Shown: piece after piece, positions 46,701 to 56,632 of the stretch
Position numbering within the stretch: position 1 is the stretch's first letter
Layout: every line of letters begins with the position of its first letter
NCBI GenBank assembly: GCA_027924585.1
Contig: BSBM01000994.1
Span: 10,237,001-10,301,000, forward strand
Source of the DNA: Larix kaempferi
Lineage: Eukaryota; Streptophyta; Pinopsida; Pinales; Pinaceae
Direction of reading: 5' to 3'
DNA length: 64,000 bases
Made by a program: the position numbers and the translations under genes
The notes under the pieces: model-generated
What the model was told of the DNA's origin: nothing
The model's database searches: none
The model's input: the letters and a program-made list of their open reading frames with translations, nothing else

Positions 46701-47916
46701 CCAGTGGGTCCAATTTATTTTCTGAAGATAAATTTTTAAAGACCCCTACTTCACAGGACATCTTCAATATGATATTTCCATGAGAAGTAGTTGGTACTGG
46801 TAAGTAGAATATCACATGAATTGGACATAATGCAACACATAGGTAACATGGCTTCAAAAGAATAAACTTATGGTATATATTCAAACATCTAAAAAAAAAG
46901 ACATTAAAAGAAGGCACTAACAATGGACTTTGGATGTCAAACTTATGCCCTTTTGAAGAAATACATAAAAAAATACAACAAGCCGTGTGGTAGAAAAAGG
47001 TTAATCGACATTATGATGGGATAAAAAAATGAACTAAAGAATCCGCCACCTTAATAACTTTTCCTATAAGTTCTCTTTTATAGATAAGTTGATTCAAAAT
47101 AAGTGACCCAATTTTATAAAACAAGTGGGAAGCACTTTTATGTAATATAGTTACTTTATAACTTAATGCTACATGAACTTTCACAAAAAGTAACAAAAAG
47201 AATTCCTTGAACCCAAGGCCTCTTACTTTTTAAAGTAACTTTCAATCAAGTGAGATAAGCAAAGTATTTAGTAAAATTATGGAGGAGAATGGGGTCGTTA
47301 GTGTTGTTTTTATTTTGTTGTTGTTGGAAGAGCATTCCTATCCAAAAAAACCTTTATTTTTCGCCTACAAGACACCTTACACAAGCACACAAAAACAAAA
47401 ACTAAATTGTCATAGTTTTGGGGTTAGTCCTTAGTTATCTTTCTTGGAAAATGTAAATTTTCTCACTGTTTCCAGTTTATTGAGTTTGCACATATCACAC
47501 AGAAAAGAGAATATGTAGTAAATAAAACCCTTTTTCCTCTATTTATAATTTGTCGAGTTCACATAGAGAGCATGAAAAATATTATACATAGATTGGAAAG
47601 GTAACAAACCAAAAATAAAACAAAAACCATATCATGATCATTGGATTACATATGTATAAATGCATACTAAAGAAACACACTTTTCCTAAATATACATTAT
47701 ACCAAGTTGATCTTAACTATCTAATAGTGCCTTAATATCCTAACATGTTAAAAATATTAGAGAGGGAAAGGGTCCACATCCCCAACAAAATAACTACTTT
47801 AGGCAATATATTATTGCAAAAGGAAAAGGTATTTACCATTCAAGAAATTTTGACATATAACATGGGACTCCTATGAAATATAATAAAATAATAGATAAAA
47901 TAATAAAATAAGAGTT
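46701..47916. other. no gene recognised
   Basis: AT-rich, with only short chance frames. Poly-A/T runs but no tandem array. Confidence 0.45.
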
Positions 47917-48228
47917 CTGAATTTTTGAAGGAAAAGTAAAAACCTATTTTTAGCGTCTTGCATTTTCAACTTACCTTGTAGGTTTACTCAAATTTTGAGT
48001 GTGAGTAGTATTTGAAAGAGGAATTAAATTATGCATCTAATGAGTACCTAATTGAAATACTTTTTATGGACCCTCGATAGAGAAAAATTGACATAAAATA
48101 GAAATGCATTTCTTTTAATTATGCATCCAATAAGCGGTCACACTCGAAATTTGACTAAACCTACAAGGAAATAAGTGGAAAGCATGAAAGAAAAAACTAG
48201 TTTTTTCCCCTTTCCTTAAATAATTCAT
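47917..48228. repeat. fold-back inverted repeat, MITE-like
   Basis: Arms of about 90 bases (47917-48009 and the reverse complement of 48132-48228) match at roughly 80%. They share CCTTGTAGGTTTA, TCAAATTT and GAGTGTGA, around a spacer of about 120 bases. The spacer holds a direct repeat AATTATGCATC(T/C)AAT at 48027 and 48118. There is no ORF, and the size and structure fit a non-autonomous DNA transposon. I saw no clear target duplication, so the superfamily is open. Confidence 0.65.
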
Positions 48229-48504
48229 AAACATAATTTATGAGTATGGTTGAAAACATCATCTTTAATCATTTTGGTTCTTACAATATTTATTATGATG
48301 GTACATTTTATGTTTTGAGGCTAATTTTTTACTTCAAAATTCCTCTAATGATATGACCTTGTCACAAAATATCATCAATCAAATGACCCTCTAGACTCTT
48401 AAAATAGAGAACATAGACCAATCACGTCTTGAGACACATATAAGTAGCCATTAATATCATGGTGTGGGGACCTTGTTGAACCCATGAAATAACTATGCAT
48501 ATAT

Positions 48505-48873
48505 TCAAAATAGCAAATCTAGAAATTTCCTAACAAGTTTTTCTTTTCTTTTTGAATCAAAGATGGATCTTTGATCTAAGGGATAACATTTTAAATTGAA
48601 CGCCATATCTAACATAAAAATAACCATATAATAACTATTTAAAAAACCAAGATAAAAGAGACCATAATAACATTGTGCTGACCAGTAATCTTTGTCACGA
48701 ACGGTTGAAGGCTGAGGAAGACTGTCAAAGATCCACCGCAAGTCTGTGCTTTGATTTCCAAACATTGGATGTCCATTGAAAACCACCCTACCACTCCGAG
48801 TGGGTACTATTCTTCCCCTAGGATCCCAGTTCCACAATTTGGCTAAATCCATGAAAAATGCTAGCGTATTCAA
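48505..48873 (-). CDS. unrecognised 122-residue ORF
   Basis: Open from ATG 48873. The first ~70 residues look like real, compositionally balanced protein: FFMDLAKLWNWDPRGRIVPT, SGRVVFNGHPMFGNQSTDL, WIFDSLPQPSTVRDKDYW. The following segment is hydrophobic and aromatic-rich (YYGLFYLGFLNSYYMVIFML), possibly a membrane helix, and the tail is basic. I do not recognise the family. It may be one exon of a host gene or a gene fragment. E5 inserted about 140 bp upstream of the start, so any promoter would now be displaced. Confidence 0.4.
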   Translation of the reverse strand: MNTLAFFMDLAKLWNWDPRGRIVPTRSGRVVFNGHPMFGNQSTDLRWIFDSLPQPSTVRDKDYWSAQCYYGLFYLGFLNSYYMVIFMLDMAFNLKCYPLDQRSIFDSKRKEKLVRKFLDLLF

Positions 48874-49012
48874 GGTATGTAGATCTCACTAAAGGGATCC
48901 CAACTTGTTCGTACATTGACAAACCAAATCCTCACTAGTCACCGTGGAATTCAAGCATTGCTTATATCGTCGAACAATAGAGAAAAATATATAAGATCCT
49001 TATGTTCTCTAT

Positions 49013-49661
49013 TGTTGATGTATATGTAACTTCGGAATGTATTTCGCATATATGTATATTGTATTCCTATAGAGATGGTTTTATTCCTCTATAAGGAAGT
49101 GTCGTCATTTATATTGTAAGTGTCGTAACTTATACTTGATGGGTTATTAGACCACCTTGTTGGGGTCGGCCCTGTATAAGTCATGTGGGTCAAAGGGTTA
49201 TTAGACCACCCTATTGGCGGTCGTCCATGTGGGTCAAAGGGTTATTAGACCACCCTATTGGGGGTCGGCCTAGTCAACATTATATTATGTGGTTAAGTTC
49301 GAGCCTACATGAGTTAGGTAAAAAGGCAAGTCAAGTCAAGTATAAATAGAGTGCGGGAGGCACTCTATTTGCTCACTCACTTCTCATACATGCACTCAAG
49401 GAGGAGTGGCGCACTTATGAAGGAGGAGGATCTGCTGCTAGGTTATGGCTATCTCTCTTGGTTGGTTGTATCATTTCTTTATCTATCTCTGAGGAAGTTA
49501 TTGGGGTTTTTCACCTTTATGGTTTTCCCCAAGTAAATCTTTGTGTCTCTTGTGTGCTTGCATTATTGTCTCCATGATTGATATGCTGTAGCTATGCTGT
49601 ACATGTTGTTCTCTCAGTTAAGATCCTGGATCATATTGAAGTAAATTCTGAAAATTTAACA
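49013..49661 (+). repeat. 5' LTR of E5
   Basis: TG...CA, 649 bp. It contains three near-repeats starting GGGTTATTAGACCACC at 49141, 49195 and 49239 (upstream of the TATA box), also present in the 3' LTR. Confidence 0.94.
49341..49348 (+). promoter_or_regulatory. LTR TATA box of E5
   Basis: TATAAATA preceded by a TCAAG repeat; the same box is at 56307-56314 in the 3' LTR. It matches the plant TATA consensus and lies mid-LTR as expected for the U3 promoter. Confidence 0.6.
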
Positions 49662-49673
49662 TGGTATCAGAGC
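49662..49673 (+). other. primer-binding site of E5 (tRNA-iMet)
   Basis: TGGTATCAGAGC directly follows the CA end of the LTR. Confidence 0.93.
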
Positions 49674-50023
49674 TAGCCTGAAAGAAGGCATGATATGGCA
49701 TGTATGACACTTGTTGCACTTACGATGCTAGGGCTTGATATAGAAAAAAACAGTCATCGTAGCACTTTCGCTATAAATCCGTTTTGGCGACATTTTCGGA
49801 TATGAAATTGTTACAGGACGAAGCTAAGATCTCCATGTACCTTGTGTCCAAAGGAAAACCTCTAATTCGTTGTACTTTGTGATTTATGATTTGTACAATA
49901 TAGGGTTTCTGCCTCTTCCAGATCTGACTCAAAATCAGGTGACCTTGGGAAAAAGGTCATATCTTGGGCTAGGAAGCTCCAAATGAAATTTCGTAAAAAG
50001 TGACAGGTAGTACATAGTCTGTA

Positions 50024-50402
50024 CTATCTCAAAAAACGTTTTCAGAGGCCGAAGTTGAACCAGTGACACGTGGTACGCCGTACAAGTTCGCTCTCCTGTA
50101 TTATCCCATAAACACGTCACGTTGCGACACTTGGCATAACTCTCTCTCAGAGAGTCCAATTGAGGTCAGACATGTCAGGATGGAAAGGTAACATGCCGAG
50201 CTATCTCAGAAAAAGTTTTCAGAGGCCGAAGTTGAAACAATGACACGTGGCACGCCGTACAAGTTTGCTCTCTTGTTTTATCCCAAAACAGGTCACGTTG
50301 CGACATTTGGCATAACTCTCTCTCAGAGAATCCAATTGAGGTCAGACCTATCAGGATGGAAAGATAACAGGTCGGGATATCTCAGGAAACTTTTTCAGAC
50401 CC
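50024..50402 (+). repeat. 177-bp direct repeats in E5 leader
   Basis: Unit A1 50024-50200 and A2 50201-50377 are about 90% alike by eye, each starting CTATCTCA and containing TTTTCAGAGGCCGAAGTTGA. A partial third unit starts near 50378. 177 is a multiple of three. Confidence 0.85.
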
Positions 50403-50500
50403 TGTGGATCAAAAAATTAGGAGGTACACCAGAAACAATCAGGTACATATTTATGTCAAAACAGAATTATTTTTTAGTACCTTCATTCATGGCTTCCGGA

Positions 50501-50820
50501 ATTTAGGGCTTCGTAGAAAGTTGGAATTTTTGTAATCGGAGACCACGGCTGGATGCTACTCATCAAAATAGAAATTTAGAAACCAAGATCATTATTTTTG
50601 GTTGGGCAGAAGGCCGGGCTTGATCAAACCCTAGTTCGGGACTTTGATCAGAAAAGTGGAAAATTAGGGATTCTGTAAAAATGGGAATTTTTGAAATCCG
50701 TGACCACGGCTGGAAGCTCCTCAGAAAAATAGAAGCTTAGAGCTTTGGTTCAAACCTTTTGATTGGGAAGAAGAGTGGGCTTCATCAAACCCCAGTTTAG
50801 GGTCACGTCCAGTGAATCTG
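50501..50820 (+). repeat. about 160-bp direct repeats in E5 leader
   Basis: Units at about 50501-50660 and 50661-50820 share GGAATTTTT, GACCACGGCTGGA, TTGATCAAACC-type and TTTAGGG-type blocks at lower identity than the 177-bp pair. Confidence 0.75.
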
Positions 50821-51014
50821 AAAGTTTCAAAGGCAAAATTGAGGAGTAAAACTTTGCAGTTTTCAAATTCTGAATATACCAGTTTGATCAGCTCATCAAG
50901 GCGCATATTTCTATCCTTTCAGAAGTTTGAAATTCAAAGTTTTAATTTTTGGGGTTTCTCTGACAAACCCATATCCAGCTCCAGGTCCAGTTCTTACAAT
51001 TCAAGTGGATTGGG

Positions 51015-51167
51015 TTAATCCTAGAAGAAGATGGATTGGTCACCTACATAAGTGAGGAAGTTCCTCTTTCAGAGGGAGATGAGGCTAAGGCTTTACATAA
51101 GGAGATTACAAGCGATCTCGACAGGTATGACTCATCGAGGTATGTTTTGAGATTTGTTCATGATTAA
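51015..51167 (+). pseudogene. E5 gag remnant
   Basis: A 50-codon open stretch reads LILEEDGLVTYISEEVP then EGDEAKALHKEITSDL, which resembles the copia gag segment around the loop after the first helices. It ends at TAA 51165. No other gag, protease or integrase motif is visible between here and 52800, so most of the coding capacity is deleted. Confidence 0.5.
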
Positions 51168-52117
51168 GTTTATGGTATGTTTGTCTTCATGTTATTACGG
51201 TTAGTACAATCTTGATTTTAGATTTGTCGTATCACCTTAACAAAATTATGAATGCATGATAGAAGATATTCATTGGTTAGGGTGTTGACACTTTTGATTG
51301 TACTAATGCATTATGGTGTTGTATGAGGTTTATGTTGTCTACTAACATAAAAGGTACACCAATAAAGACAAATCATGTTCTACTTCAAGAACATATGATG
51401 ATGGTGATATGAAGACAAGGATTCATCCATTGTCATGGATCTCATAGAAGATCCATTTACGAGGTATGTATAACTTGGTTTTGTAATAGTTAACCTATGA
51501 GATATACAGGTTACTAGCACAAGTCATTGAAGAAGAACAAGAAGACATCATGTGAGTATGTTAGACATAAATAGCTAGCATGCTAATCCAGGTATGTTTT
51601 TCCTATATCAAGATAGAATCCTACCTTGTGTTAGGATCTTATACTGTTGTTGATAATGATTATTCATGAAGTCATAGGTTTGAATAATCATGATTGTATG
51701 CATATTATGTTTCTTACCATAATTGATGATATGACTAACCAGAAGAATCATGATGGTATAGGTTTGAATAATCACAGGTTTTATGCATTTTATATCTCTT
51801 ATCTTGATTGATGATTCAACTAACCTAAAGAGTCATAGGTTTGAGTAATTACAGGTTTAGACATGTTATGTTTCTTATGATTTGACTAACCTTAAGAATT
51901 CTACATAAACCTTGAATGCTAATGCTTATTATTTTCTTTTTGAAATGATCATGACTATACATGCTTGAGATTATTGTGTTTTAATAGTATACTAATGAAT
52001 GTATGATTTTATATGAAATCACAAGGATAACACAATCATGATACTAATAAGCATGCATACGGACCAAGGATGAATATGAGTTCAAGAACAGGTAATTCAG
52101 GAAGCAAAGATCAAGAG
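51168..52117 (+). other. E5 interior without recognised coding
   Basis: AT-rich with scattered near-repeats of AATCATGATTGTATG and AGGTTTGAATAATCA-type phrases (51670-51870). No long ORF. Confidence 0.5.
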
Positions 52118-52257
52118 GGAGCACACTCCAGTTGCTCCTGCAAGAAAGCAAAGGAGCACACTCCAGTTGCTCCTGCAAGAAAGCAAAGGAGCACACTCCA
52201 GTTATTCCTGCAAGAAAGAAAAGGAGCACACTTCAGTAGTTTCTGCAAGGATGCAGA
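52118..52257 (+). repeat. 35-bp tandem array in E5
   Basis: Four units at 52118, 52153, 52188 and 52223, beginning GGAGCACACTCCAGTTGCTC; the last two are diverged. A related single unit lies near 52328. 35 is not a multiple of three, so the ORF crossing it (52070-52396) changes repeat frame each time and is unlikely to be a real protein. Confidence 0.9.
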
Positions 52258-52838
52258 TATTCAGAGGGAGTTGACCATCTTTCTACATTCCACAACAAAA
52301 AGGTGTAGAAGAAGCTACTTCAGATTAGGACTCCAGCAGCTCCTGCAAGGAAGCGAAGACTCAGAGGGAGTCCACCCAACGAACAAACAAAGATAAGTAT
52401 TTGAATTGTCATTTCTTAAATAATACTGTTCAATAATGTATATACTGATGTTCCTAGAATTAGGTTGTGTATTATGCATATTAGAATAATTGCATTGATG
52501 GACAGTATACTCCTAATATGCATGGGTAAGTGGCCTATGGCACTGTACAACATTCCATTGCTACTTATCTAGAATGAAACCTCTTTGCTGACATGTTGGG
52601 AGTTGTGCACACTCTTAACAATGTTCTAGTAGAGATTGGAAGGCATCTAGAAAGTTACGAGATATGGATAAATGTTGTATTGAAGCATTGGCTAAGATAA
52701 TTGCATGACTGTATGACATATTTCTTTATGTGTAAGAATTTGTTCTGAAAACTATGAGATGTTTTCTAATCATGCAATTTAACTTGTTGTCTAGGAAAGA
52801 TCATATGCCATCTCCTACAAAAGAAGAACTACAACATT

Positions 52839-53392
52839 TTGTTCCAGCAACAAAGATATCTATTGAAGATATTGAAGATATTGAAGTTCCCAGGATCTGG
52901 GATGGAATGCCATGATCTGTCGATCATGAAGAATGATGTTTGGGATGTAGTCCCAAGACGTGAAGGGAAGTTTGTAATGAATTCCAAATGGATCTATCAG
53001 ATCAAGTATGTTGCAGATGGCAACATTGAGAAATATAAAAGTGATGAAATAGAAGATGCACCAGATGGATTTCAAGACAGCATGGTGTAGTCATATATGT
53101 GTGCAGAACTTGGTATGGTAGGATAGACAGCCTTCTATCTAGTTTGGGATTTGCCAAGAGTAAAGCGAATTCCAACCTTGACTACAAGGTTGAGGAAGGA
53201 AATCCAGTGATACTACTTTTGTATGCGGATAACCTATTTGTTACAGGTGAAGATAGATTGATTGCCGACATGCAGCAAAAGCTTATTGCCGAGTTCGAGA
53301 TGAAGAACTTGGGGATGATGTACTATTTTTTTTTGACATGGAGGTGTGGTAGAGTGATGGAATCTTCCTTGGACAAGGGAAGTATGCAGTAG
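52839..53392 (+). pseudogene. E5 reverse transcriptase with central deletion
   Basis: The N-terminal RT stretch (SIMKNDVWDVVPRREGK, SKWIYQIKYVADGNIEKYK) jumps after IEKYK to non-RT residues. The RT resumes in another frame at TWYGRIDSLLSSLGF. The segment normally holding ARLV, FAPVAR and DVKxAFL motifs is missing. The catalytic box reads LLYADNLFVTG, with Ala and Asn where the family has a YVDD box. It is inactive on both counts. Confidence 0.87.
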
Positions 53393-53412
53393 AGAGCCTG
53401 AAGAGGTTCGGG

Positions 53413-54183
53413 ATGATGGACTGCAAGGCTATGGCCACACCTATGGCATCGAACCTGAAGCGTCTGTGTGATGCTTCATCTGAGCTGGTTGATGTCTCCA
53501 TGTATCGTCAGATGATTGGGTCCTTGATGTACCTGACGAACACGAGACCAGAGATTTGCTTTGCTGTGAACACATTAAGCCAGTTCTTGACGGATCCAAG
53601 GAGTGTTCACCTAGTTGCTGTAAAGCATATTCTGAGGTACCTGAAGGGTACAGTGGATTATGGGCTCAGGTATGAGGCGAATCAAAAGTTTAACCTGCAG
53701 GGTTATGTTGATTCAGATTGGGCTGGCAGTGCTGTAGATAGGAAGAGCACATCTGGGTGCTGCTTCAGTATGGGATCAGGTGTGATCTCTTGGTTTAGCA
53801 GGAAGCAGTCCTGCGTAGCACTGAGTACAGCTGAGGCAGAGTATGTTGCAGCCTGTTCAGCTAGTTGTGAGGTAGTATGGCTACGGAAGCTACTGTCTGA
53901 GTTATTTGATCTCCTGTTGGATGCTACTGGTATCTTCTGTGATAACCAGATTTGTGTGAAGCTGTCCGAGAACCCAGTGTTTCATGACAGGTCGAAACAC
54001 ATAGAGATCAAATATCACTATATCAGGGATATGGTGCAGAGAGGAGCTATGAAGCTCCTATATGTTGCGACAGACGAGCAGATTACAGATGTGCTGACGA
54101 AGCCGCTAGCCAGAGTGAAGTTTGAGTACTTCAGAGAGAGGCTTGGCGTTCTTCAGATCGAGGACACTTCGAGGAAGAAGTGA
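53413..54183 (+). CDS. E5 RNase H, intact 256-codon frame
   Basis: Copia RNase H with the connection region (MIGSLMYLTNTRPEICFAVN) and HLVAVKHILRYLKGT. The acidic core is all present: Asp100/Asp102 in YVDSDWAG, Glu141/Glu143 in TAEAEYVA and Asp177 in FCDNQ. HIEIKYHYIRDMV and TDVLTKPL follow near the end. The ATG at 53413 corresponds to the family's RFGMMDCK junction, so it is an internal Met of an ancestral polyprotein rather than a true start. It is the best preserved copia enzyme domain in the window. Confidence 0.9.
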   Translation: MMDCKAMATPMASNLKRLCDASSELVDVSMYRQMIGSLMYLTNTRPEICFAVNTLSQFLTDPRSVHLVAVKHILRYLKGTVDYGLRYEANQKFNLQGYVDSDWAGSAVDRKSTSGCCFSMGSGVISWFSRKQSCVALSTAEAEYVAACSASCEVVWLRKLLSELFDLLLDATGIFCDNQICVKLSENPVFHDRSKHIEIKYHYIRDMVQRGAMKLLYVATDEQITDVLTKPLARVKFEYFRERLGVLQIEDTSRKK

Positions 54184-54289
54184 TGGACACATTTGCTGAA
54201 GCCATTCCAAGCATGTTGGAAGGAGGATCCTTCACATGGCTGTGGATGTAAGCGCTGGATAATGGGCATCAGGATGATGTTCTGGTTTC

Positions 54290-54890
54290 TGCTTGGATAT
54301 GATCAGTTGGATCATTTTTATGTATGTATGTACGCATCATGTTGGATGCTGGATATGATCAGTTGGATCATGTATGTATGTATGCATCATGTTGGATGCT
54401 GGATATGATCAGTTGGATCATGTGTATGTGCATCATGTTGGATGCTTGGACCATGTATCTGTATATGTATCACGTGGATACATTGTATGATCAGGTGGAT
54501 CATGTATGGTGATATGTATCATGTATTTGTATCAGGTGGATACATTGATGATCAGGAGGATCATGTATGATGATATGTATCAGGTAGATACTTGGTATGC
54601 ATCAGGTAGATGCATTGGTGATCAGGAGGATCATGTATGATGATATGTATTAGGTGGATACATTGTATGATCAGGTGGATCATGTATGGTGATATGTATC
54701 ATGTATTTGTATCAGGTGGATGCATTGATGATCAGGAGGATCATGTATGATGATATGTATCAGGTAGATACTTGGTATGCATCAGGTAGATGCATTGGTG
54801 ATCAGGAGGATCATGTATGATGATATGTATCAGGTAGATACTTGGTATGCATCAGGTAGATGCATTGATGATCAGGTAGATCAGGTATGA
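54290..54890 (+). repeat. GATCAGG-rich tandem array with 180-bp higher-order period
   Basis: 54290-54430 holds about two units of a GGATATGATCAGTTGGATCATG-type repeat. From 54489 a 180-bp block repeats almost exactly at 54669-54848. It is built from about 68-bp units (GATCAGGAGGATCATGTATG ... GCATCAGGTAGATGCATTG). It lies 3' of RNase H, in the untranslated tail of the element. Confidence 0.9.
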
Positions 54891-54894
54891 TGAC

Positions 54895-55164
54895 ATGCAG
54901 CAAGATGTTGCAGTGATGATCAAGATGATCATAGATGACGAGCTTCAGGATGTTGCTCCAGATGACATGCAGCAGGATGTTGCAGTGATGATCAGGGTGA
55001 TCATAGATGACGAGCTTCAGGATGTTGCTCCAGATGACATGCAGCAGGATGTTGCAGTGATGATCAGGGTGATCATAGATGACGAGCTTCAGGATGTTGC
55101 TCCAGATGACATGCAACAGGATGTTGCAGTGATGATCACGATGATCATGGATACATCAGGATGA
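54895..55164 (+). repeat. 72-bp tandem array encoding 24-residue repeats
   Basis: Units at 54895, 54967, 55039 and 55111 (partial), nearly identical. The plus-strand frame is open for 89 codons, repeating MQQDVAVMIRVIIDDELQDV followed by APDD: acidic and helix-prone. The antisense frame is also open through the array, so openness alone is not proof of coding. Confidence 0.9.
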
Positions 55165-55220
55165 TGTATGGTGAGTATCAGGTTGATACTCTGTGGCCGT
55201 GGATCAGGTTGTGCAGATGA

Positions 55221-55700
55221 GCATGTAATCCGGTGCCCTGGGAGATTTGCAGATGGTCTTTCGAGGTTTTGCCTATGGCATGTAATTCGGTGCCCTGGGA
55301 CATCTGGCAAATGCTCTTTCGAGGTTTTGCTCTGGGAGGACATGTAATTCGGTGCCCTGGGAGATCTGCAGATAGTCTTTCGAGGTTTTGCCTATGGCAT
55401 GTAATTCGGTTCCCTGGGATATTTGGCAGATGCTCTTTCGAGGTTTTGTCCTATGGCATGTAATTCGTTTCCCTGGGAGATCCGATAGGTTGGGCTGTGT
55501 GCCCGTAATCAGTCCTGGGATGCTCTTGCGAGGTTTTTCCATGACCACATGTAATTCGTTGCCCTGGGAGATCCTATAGGTAGAGCTGTGTGCTCGTAAC
55601 AGCCTAGGATGCTCTTGCGAGGTTTTGTGGTGAGGTCACATGTAATTCGGTGCCCTGGGAGATCCTATAGGTAGAGCTGTGTGCTCGTAACAGCCTGGGA
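55221..55700 (+). repeat. 57-62-bp array, then longer units, in E5 tail
   Basis: Units beginning (G/A)CATGTAATTCGGTGCCCTGG at about 55221, 55278, 55340, 55397 and 55456, then at about 55547 and 55638 with roughly 91-bp spacing. Each includes CTTTCGAGGTTTTG or CTTGCGAGGTTTT. Confidence 0.9.
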
Positions 55701-55968
55701 TGCTCTTTCGAGGTTTTGTGACGCACGTAATCAGTCCTGAGGATTCCACAGTATGGCCAGTGATGATGAAGACCTGCAGGTGGTGGGCCTACATCCAGTA
55801 TGAAAAAGGACTGGCTCTGTAGAACTTCCTATGACGAGTAGATTCAGAGATTGATTGAGATAGCAGCAGCAGTGACGATGATGATGACTCGATGACGATT
55901 ATCCAGTGATGATGATCCAGAGAAGATGACTTGTGCTAGAAGAACTGTGCTGAGAAATACCTTCCTAG

Positions 55969-55978
55969 TTAAGAGGAG
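55969..55978 (+). other. polypurine tract of E5
   Basis: The run AGTTAAGAGGAGGG lies at the 3' LTR edge. The first LTR base is G rather than T in this copy, so the exact boundary is uncertain by a base or two. Confidence 0.6.
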
Positions 55979-56627
55979 GGTTGATGTATATGTAACTTCG
56001 GAATGTATTTCGCATATATGTATATTGTCTTCCTATAGAGATGGTTTTATTCCTCTATAAGGAAGTGTCGTCATTTATATTGTAAGTGTCGTAACTTATA
56101 CTTGATGGGTTATTAGACCACCTTGTTGGGGTCGGCCCTGTATAAGTCATGTGGGTCAAAGGGTTATTAGACCACCCTATTGGGGGTCGGCCATGTGGGT
56201 CAAAGGGTTATTAAACCACCCTATTGGGGGTCGGCCCAGTCAGCATTATGTTATGTGGTTAAGTTCGAGCCTACATGAGTTAGGTAAAAATGCAAGTCAA
56301 GTCAAGTATAAATAGAGTGTGGGAGGCACTCTATTTGCTCACTCACTTCTCACACATGCACTCAAGGAGGAGTGGCGCACTTATGGAGGAGGAGGATCTG
56401 CTGCTAGGTTATGGCTATCTCTCTTGGTTGGTTGTATCATTGCTCTATCTATCTCTGAGGAAGTTATTGGGGTTTTTCACCTTTATGGTTTTCCCCAAGT
56501 AAATCTTTGTGTCTCTTGTGTGCTTGCATTATTGTCTCCATGATTGATATGCTGTAGATATGCTGTACATGTTGTTCTCTCAGTTAAGATCCTAGATCAT
56601 ATTGAAGTAAATTCTGAAAATTTAACA
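55979..56627 (+). repeat. 3' LTR of E5
   Basis: Matches 49013-49661 with about 16 visible differences, and is followed by the target duplication TCTAT. Confidence 0.94.
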
Positions 56628-56632
56628 TCTAT

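Larger units (their letters stand above)
49013..56627 (+). mobile_element. E5: non-autonomous Ty1/copia derivative with internal tandem arrays
   Basis: 649-bp LTRs at 49013-49661 and 55979-56627, a perfect 5-bp target duplication TCTAT (49008-49012 and 56628-56632), a primer site and a purine run. The 6.3-kb interior has only a short gag remnant, a deleted RT and a whole RNase H. The rest is four sets of tandem repeats plus unidentified leader. LTRs differ at about 2-3% by eye, so it moved fairly recently although it lacks most of its own enzymes. It therefore probably used enzymes in trans, or the deletions are post-insertion. Confidence 0.95.

Noticed and set aside
5440-49673. TGGTATCAGAGC motifs as tRNA gene pieces
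   Set aside because: Each lies 0-4 bases inside an LTR end with no cloverleaf around it; they are primer-binding sites.
52070-52396. 108-residue Cys/Lys-rich ORF as a secreted peptide
   Set aside because: The 35-bp repeats change frame in each unit, so the protein has no repeated constraint.
54811-55116. Antisense repeat ORF over the E5 array
   Set aside because: It follows from unit length divisible by three; composition and context give no support for coding.
54290-55700. CRISPR-like array
   Set aside because: The units are contiguous tandem repeats without unique spacers of constant length, no cas genes are present, and the context is a plant retroelement.
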